Shown: in pieces, positions 7,304 to 10,846 of the stretch
Position numbering within the stretch: position 1 is the stretch's first letter
How the letters are laid out: each line of letters begins with the position of its first letter
Source: Acinetobacter sp.
Lineage (GTDB): Bacteria; Pseudomonadota; Gammaproteobacteria; Pseudomonadales; Moraxellaceae
DNA length: 10,846 nucleotides
Assembly (NCBI GenBank): GCA_030152675.1
Contig: JASLIY010000182.1
Coordinates: forward strand, 1-10,846
Direction of reading: 5' to 3'
Notes under the pieces: generated by a model
Seen by the model: only the letters and a program-made list of their open reading frames with translations
Told to the model about the DNA's origin: nothing
Database searches by the model: none
Position numbers and translations under genes: made by a program

Positions 7304-9721
7304 ATGAAAATTTATAAGAAAGCTATACTGACTTCGATGGTTTTGGTGGCCATGTCACTGATGGCAGCAGAAGATAAAACCATCTATGTGACCACATTTG
7401 AAGATGAGGATGGGGAAAATCCAGCTCAGTGTTCACTACGCGAGGCAGTGACTGCCGCATCCATGCGTCAACCTTATGGCGGCTGCCATGCTGGGCAAAC
7501 CAGCAATGGCATCACCAATCTGATTCAGTTGCAAGAGGGGGAGTATCGACTCAAACGAGAGTTACAACCTCGCGTGGCATTGCAGATCCAAGGTAAAGCG
7601 CCGATGGACTATAGCAAGCCGGATGTGTTGTCCAATGAATATCCGGCAATGACAGCGCTGAAAACATCGATTCGTGCAGTCGCTAAGAACCGTATCATCA
7701 ACACCACAGAGTTAAACAATCCGGCCTTGTCACTGCAAGATCTCGAACTACATGATGGCTATAGTGACAATGTCGGCGGCGCATTATATATCGGGGGCAG
7801 TTTGGAGTTGAATAACGTCTCCATCTATAACGCCCAAGCCCAAGCCGGTGGTGCGATCTTTTTAAACGGTAATAGCAGTAGTTTGACCGCGGTCCGCGGC
7901 AACCTGAATAACAATCAGGCCCAAGTGGGCAGTGTCTTGGCGATGACCTGTTCGGATAATTTAATTTATACCCCACGCCGTGTGGCCTTGAGCCATTATA
8001 GTGTGGTGCGAAATGGCTCGGCGAACAGTCAGAGTGCTTTTGCCTTTTGTGGAAAAACATCAGCCAACTTAAGCACCAACACCATAACGGAAAATATAGC
8101 CGATCCCAATCGTGGCAGCATTATTCAGTTTAGTTCAGTAACCCCTCAAGGCCAGGTCAAGCTGGATGCGGATTCAGATCTGACCTTGGTCAGTAACAGC
8201 ATCGTGAAAAATCAGGCTTATTCAACCTTGTTGTATAACGATATTGGGAAGAAAACTTTAAACTTTAATCTATTGGCCTATAACGCACCGGGTCAGTCCT
8301 GCCGTTATGCGCATGGCAATATTGCCGAAGTGAAAACAGCCAATATCAGTTTGAGTCGCAACGCTTTGCACTTGGCCGCAGGCGCAGACCAATGTGATAT
8401 TCCAAGTGATCAGCTCCAAGCAGTGAAAGAAACATCAGTCGATCTCAGCCAAGTGCCGATGAATCAGCTCTTAAGCCCATTGCCGACCAGCGACTATAAA
8501 GCATATAAGCAATTGCTGACTGAATATACCGGCTATATGCCGATGTATTTCCCGATTGTTGCTCATGGCAAAAATCCGTTGATCGACAGTGGTGAATTGG
8601 GCTGTAGTGCGGTGGATCAACGCGGTATCCCTCGGATGAATGTCAACAACTCTGTCGGGGATCAGGAGCAGACCAATAGTTGTGATATTGGTGCGACGGA
8701 GGTGCTCCGTCTGACGGCAAACAATATTGAGGCGAACAATCAGTCGGTGGTGGACTTGATCAATCGTTATAAAGCCAGTCTGGAACGGTTTAAATCTTTG
8801 TTGGCCAATCCAAATACCAAGCCAGAGTTCCTGCCGTATTATCGTTTACAGGTTCAGGAATTCGAAAACAATATTCAATATACCGAGCAGCGCCAGATGT
8901 ATCGCACTGCCTTTGTGGATGTGTTTAGTACCAACTTGGCCGATGAGCAAGTGCTGGCAGATGGCACACGTCAAGTCAAACATCTGAATGCAGACAACTA
9001 CGAAGTCAAGGTTCAGCCTTTGGGTTTGGGCAAGCTGGGGCCTGATCATAAATTCCAAGGTCAGTTTGATCCGCAACTCAAATGTCACTGGGACCCTGAG
9101 TTAAAACAGGTGTTGATGTATCGCCTTGATGACAAGATCACCCCATCTGGTGATTCGGAGTTTTGTGAATATCGTCTGAGCTTGAAAGGCAATCCAGCCA
9201 AGTCCTCCACGGCTTATATCATCACCAACTTTCATAATATTCAGCCAGTCGCCAAAAATGTTGATCTCTATGTGGCGCAAGGTAGCACGCAGTTGCTGAG
9301 CGTCAATTTGCTGCAACATACCCATGATGATGGGGATGGCGATGTCAGTAAGATGAACACCAAACCGAATAAACCGAGCTACTACAGCAATGCGCAGGGC
9401 GAAGATTTGGCGATTCGTTTTAGTAAAATCCCAGATCCGGTCAAGGTGGTGGCCTCACGTACTGGACCTTGTCCTGGCCAAGATGGCAAAGAAACTTGTT
9501 ATGGCGGGGAGATTCAATTACAGCTGAAAAACACCCTTGATCCATTTAACTATAAGCTCACTTATATGGTTTATGATGCGGATGCGGCGCTTTCCAATCA
9601 GGCGGTCATTACGCTGAATAACTCAGGTTCGAGTAGCAGTGCCAGAAGTGGAGGTGGGGCTTGGGGCTTGGGCGCTCTATTGGGTTTGTTGGCTTTAGTC
9701 TACCTACGCCGCCGAGTTTAA
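7304..9721 (+). CDS. Second CSLREA protein with GlyGly-CTERM tail (rhombotarget paralogue)
   Basis: This 805-residue protein shares the architecture of its upstream neighbour. It has a signal peptide (about residues 1-21), an exact CSLREA motif (43-48), a YGGC loop (Cys61) and a probable beta-helix (about 60-350) with GGALYIGG and GGAIFLNGN repeats. VDQRGIPRM then leads to CDIGATE (from Cys460). It differs after that point: a charged, probably helical segment (about 477-535) is followed by a beta-rich Ig/cadherin-like region with several acidic Asp-Gly stretches (HDDGDGDVS), possibly calcium-binding. The tail, with Gly783-785, a hydrophobic helix (787-801) and RRRV, is a GlyGly-CTERM signal, so the product should be a rhombosortase substrate exported to the cell surface or medium. 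The ribosome site is weak (GGGA ten bases upstream). No terminator separates it from the first gene (105-base gap), so it may be co-transcribed, although an extended -10-like TGCTAAATA at 7271 could serve it alone. Confidence 0.85.
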   Translation: MKIYKKAILTSMVLVAMSLMAAEDKTIYVTTFEDEDGENPAQCSLREAVTAASMRQPYGGCHAGQTSNGITNLIQLQEGEYRLKRELQPRVALQIQGKAPMDYSKPDVLSNEYPAMTALKTSIRAVAKNRIINTTELNNPALSLQDLELHDGYSDNVGGALYIGGSLELNNVSIYNAQAQAGGAIFLNGNSSSLTAVRGNLNNNQAQVGSVLAMTCSDNLIYTPRRVALSHYSVVRNGSANSQSAFAFCGKTSANLSTNTITENIADPNRGSIIQFSSVTPQGQVKLDADSDLTLVSNSIVKNQAYSTLLYNDIGKKTLNFNLLAYNAPGQSCRYAHGNIAEVKTANISLSRNALHLAAGADQCDIPSDQLQAVKETSVDLSQVPMNQLLSPLPTSDYKAYKQLLTEYTGYMPMYFPIVAHGKNPLIDSGELGCSAVDQRGIPRMNVNNSVGDQEQTNSCDIGATEVLRLTANNIEANNQSVVDLINRYKASLERFKSLLANPNTKPEFLPYYRLQVQEFENNIQYTEQRQMYRTAFVDVFSTNLADEQVLADGTRQVKHLNADNYEVKVQPLGLGKLGPDHKFQGQFDPQLKCHWDPELKQVLMYRLDDKITPSGDSEFCEYRLSLKGNPAKSSTAYIITNFHNIQPVAKNVDLYVAQGSTQLLSVNLLQHTHDDGDGDVSKMNTKPNKPSYYSNAQGEDLAIRFSKIPDPVKVVASRTGPCPGQDGKETCYGGEIQLQLKNTLDPFNYKLTYMVYDADAALSNQAVITLNNSGSSSSARSGGGAWGLGALLGLLALVYLRRRV

Positions 9722-9789
9722 GCCGATCTAGGCCGCCCAGTTTGTATGACACATGGGATGCCAAATCAATCACTCAAAATCAGCAGATC

Positions 9790-9820
9790 AAAGACCGCTG
9801 CAGAAGCATCGGTCTTTTTT
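9790..9820 (+). terminator. Intrinsic terminator after the rhombotarget pair
   Basis: AAAGACCG (9790-9797) pairs with CGGTCTTT (9810-9817). The interior adds a TGC/GCA stem around an AGAA loop after one mismatch, and six Ts end at 9820. It lies about 70 bases past the second rhombotarget stop codon. Confidence 0.88.
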
Positions 9821-9842
9821 GTTGCAAGGTGCAATTTGCAAC
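9821..9842. repeat. Inverted repeat GTTGCAA / TTGCAAC
   Basis: GTTGCAA (9821-9827) and TTGCAAC (9836-9842) flank an 8-base spacer that itself contains TGCAA. It sits between the terminator and the likely promoter for the TelA-like gene. It could be an operator for a dimeric regulator or a secondary hairpin; I cannot name a protein that binds it. Confidence 0.4.
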
Positions 9843-9853
9843 ATTGATTTTCG

Positions 9854-9881
9854 TTACAGTGCCTCCATCAAGGTTTATATT
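9854..9881 (+). promoter_or_regulatory. Possible promoter for the TelA-like gene
   Basis: TTACAG (9854-9859) and TATATT (9876-9881) are spaced by 16 bases. Transcription would start near 9888 and leave a leader of about 108 bases before the ATG at 9996. The gap 9722-9995 otherwise holds the terminator, the inverted repeat and the small ORF listed next. Confidence 0.4.
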
Positions 9882-9913
9882 AGATCGGTGCGTTAGAGAA
9901 TTTTGTGAGGGAA

Positions 9914-10036
9914 ATGCGTAAGTTCCACGCAATTTACCCTGCTGTTGCTCTGCGTCTTGATCTGATCTTCACTGGCTTAGCTGAACTGGGTTTCTATGCA
10001 ACACATCACCGCCTTAACACCACTCGAGCACATTGA
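9914..10036 (+). CDS. Possible 40-codon upstream ORF overlapping the TelA-like gene
   Basis: An ATG at 9914, close behind a purine-rich GAGGGA (9907-9912), opens 40 codons beginning MRKFHAIYP and ending NTTRAH before TGA at 10034-10036. It overlaps the first 41 bases of the next gene in another frame. The spacing of the purine run is tighter than ideal. The main gene lacks a good ribosome site, so translation of this ORF could help deliver ribosomes to it. It could equally be chance. Confidence 0.25.
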   Translation: MRKFHAIYPAVALRLDLIFTGLAELGFYATHHRLNTTRAH

Positions 10037-10775
10037 ACTGGATTCACATCAGCTGTTGTCGATCAAACGCCAGCATTTGTTGCCGGTCTTGTCACAGCCG
10101 ATGGCACTCAATCAGTATGCCGAAAGCGTGGTACAAGCGCAGGCGGTCTTGCTCCATCCGATTGATCCACAGTTGACCCAGCAACTCAGTCAGGTGATTG
10201 CGGAGATTATTCAGCATCTCTCTGCCTCGAAGAAACGCTTGAAGACACGGCGCTTTAATGCCTTGCAGAAGTGGCTGGGAATTGATCTCGAGTTCGATGC
10301 TGGGCAAATCAATTATATGAAAAGCTTAGATCAACTGATTGATCAAGCCAATCATCTCAGCCAAAGACTGTCTATTGAAATTCAAAAGTCACAGTCCCGT
10401 TTGCAGCAAGTCTTGGGCTTGCGTAGCCAGATGGCACACTATATTCGCGCTGCAGATGAGTTCTTGCTCGACTATCCCAATTTTGTCAAAAACCAACATC
10501 CCTTGGATCAATTTCCTGAGCGACTGTCGAAGAAAACCCATACCTTGCGTACTTTACAGTCCAGTCATGATATCGCCATGAATCAAATGCAACTCAGCCA
10601 ACAGTTGGCCATGGGGTTGATTGATCGCTTTAAAGAAGCACAGCAAGTGTTGATTCCGGCTTGGCAATATCATTTGAAACAAAGCAATGCACAGCAGGAT
10701 CGTGCCACAATTGCGGATTTAGACCGAAGTCGTGATAAATTAATCCAAACTTTAAAACGTACATTAGAGAAATAA
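9996..10775 (+). CDS. Short TelA-like helical protein (toxic anion resistance family resemblance)
   Basis: The 259-residue product is almost entirely helical, rich in Gln, Leu and His, with no signal peptide or membrane segment, so it is probably cytoplasmic. The pattern recalls the N-terminal half of TelA/KlaA proteins. A KWLGIDL element (about 92-98) is followed by a long coiled-coil stretch with YMKSLDQLIDQ (107-117). Later come ERLSKKTHTLRTLQ, a methionine/glutamine helix (MNQMQLSQQLAM) and VLIPAWQYHLK, like the T-I/V-P-x-W motif of TelA. It stops about 35 residues later, well short of full TelA length. The start is the first ATG after an in-frame stop at 9978-9980; no strong ribosome site precedes it. 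It ends 12 bases before the next gene. TelA family members are linked to tellurite and other envelope stress, but the biochemical role is unknown. The family link is my pattern judgement. Confidence 0.6.
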   Translation: MQHITALTPLEHIELDSHQLLSIKRQHLLPVLSQPMALNQYAESVVQAQAVLLHPIDPQLTQQLSQVIAEIIQHLSASKKRLKTRRFNALQKWLGIDLEFDAGQINYMKSLDQLIDQANHLSQRLSIEIQKSQSRLQQVLGLRSQMAHYIRAADEFLLDYPNFVKNQHPLDQFPERLSKKTHTLRTLQSSHDIAMNQMQLSQQLAMGLIDRFKEAQQVLIPAWQYHLKQSNAQQDRATIADLDRSRDKLIQTLKRTLEK

Positions 10776-10787
10776 CTAGGTAATCCT

Positions 10788-10846
10788 ATGAATGATTTAG
10801 TACAGAGTAGCCCAGTGTTGGTCGAGCGCTCGACTGAGCAACAACA
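10788..10846 (+). CDS. Start of a further gene, cut by the window end (possibly TelA)
   Basis: An ATG at 10788 begins at least 19 open codons (MNDLVQSSPVLVER...) that run off the window. AGG at 10778-10780 lies seven bases upstream, and the preceding stop codon is only 12 bases away, so it is probably the next gene of the same operon. Given the TelA-like neighbour, a full-length toxic anion resistance protein is the most likely product, but the visible residues are too few to show it. Confidence 0.5.
   Translation, partial: MNDLVQSSPVLVERSTEQQ

Noticed and set aside
7698..8060. 120-codon minus-strand open frame inside the second rhombotarget gene
   Set aside because: It lies entirely within a well-supported plus-strand gene, is rich in His, Arg and Pro as expected of antisense translation, and has no ribosome site.
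1..10846. CRISPR array, tRNA or rRNA genes
   Set aside because: I saw no regularly spaced direct repeats, no cloverleaf with an anticodon arm, and no rRNA-like stretch on either strand.

Overview
The window looks like chromosomal DNA of an Acinetobacter species (Gammaproteobacteria, Moraxellaceae). The basis is gene order and protein family: a purM-purN pair, a divergent AI-2E/PerM-type permease followed by hda, and then two CSLREA proteins with GlyGly-CTERM tails of the kind known in this genus as rhombotargets. The assignment rests on recognising families and arrangement; no database search was run.

Layout. (1) Positions 1-1366 are visibly AT-rich accessory DNA. They hold a short unrecognised gene that may be cut by the window edge, a small PAAR spike protein of the type VI secretion system (T6SS), and a membrane-anchored, four-cysteine protein that would face the periplasm and could be an immunity protein. 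The block ends in a short sequence resembling the tip of an IS3-family insertion sequence. (2) A hairpin at 1380-1413, symmetrical enough to stop transcription from both sides, separates this block from purN and purM, which lie on the minus strand with a 4-base ATGA overlap (de novo purine synthesis). (3) A short divergent promoter region (3163-3296) separates purM from a plus-strand pair, the PerM-like permease and hda (replication-initiation control), closed by a strong terminator at 5266-5305. (4) Positions 5390-9721 carry two consecutive large exported proteins of 602 and 805 residues. Both have a signal peptide, a CSLREA-type motif, a predicted beta-helix, a DQR...CD.GA.E-type motif and a GlyGly-CTERM sorting tail. 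They are probably ancient paralogues, exported by Sec, processed by a rhombosortase encoded elsewhere and then surface-exposed or secreted. (5) After a terminator at 9790-9820 comes a 274-base gap with an inverted repeat, a possible promoter and a possible 40-codon upstream ORF. Next is an all-helical 259-residue protein resembling the N-terminal half of TelA (toxic anion resistance) proteins, and the first 19 codons of another gene that runs off the window.

The most interesting parts are the tandem rhombotarget pair, the small PAAR module with its likely horizontally acquired surroundings, and the short TelA-like gene with its overlapping upstream ORF. The purine, permease and hda genes look ordinary, apart from an apparent substitution at the expected sensor II arginine of Hda.
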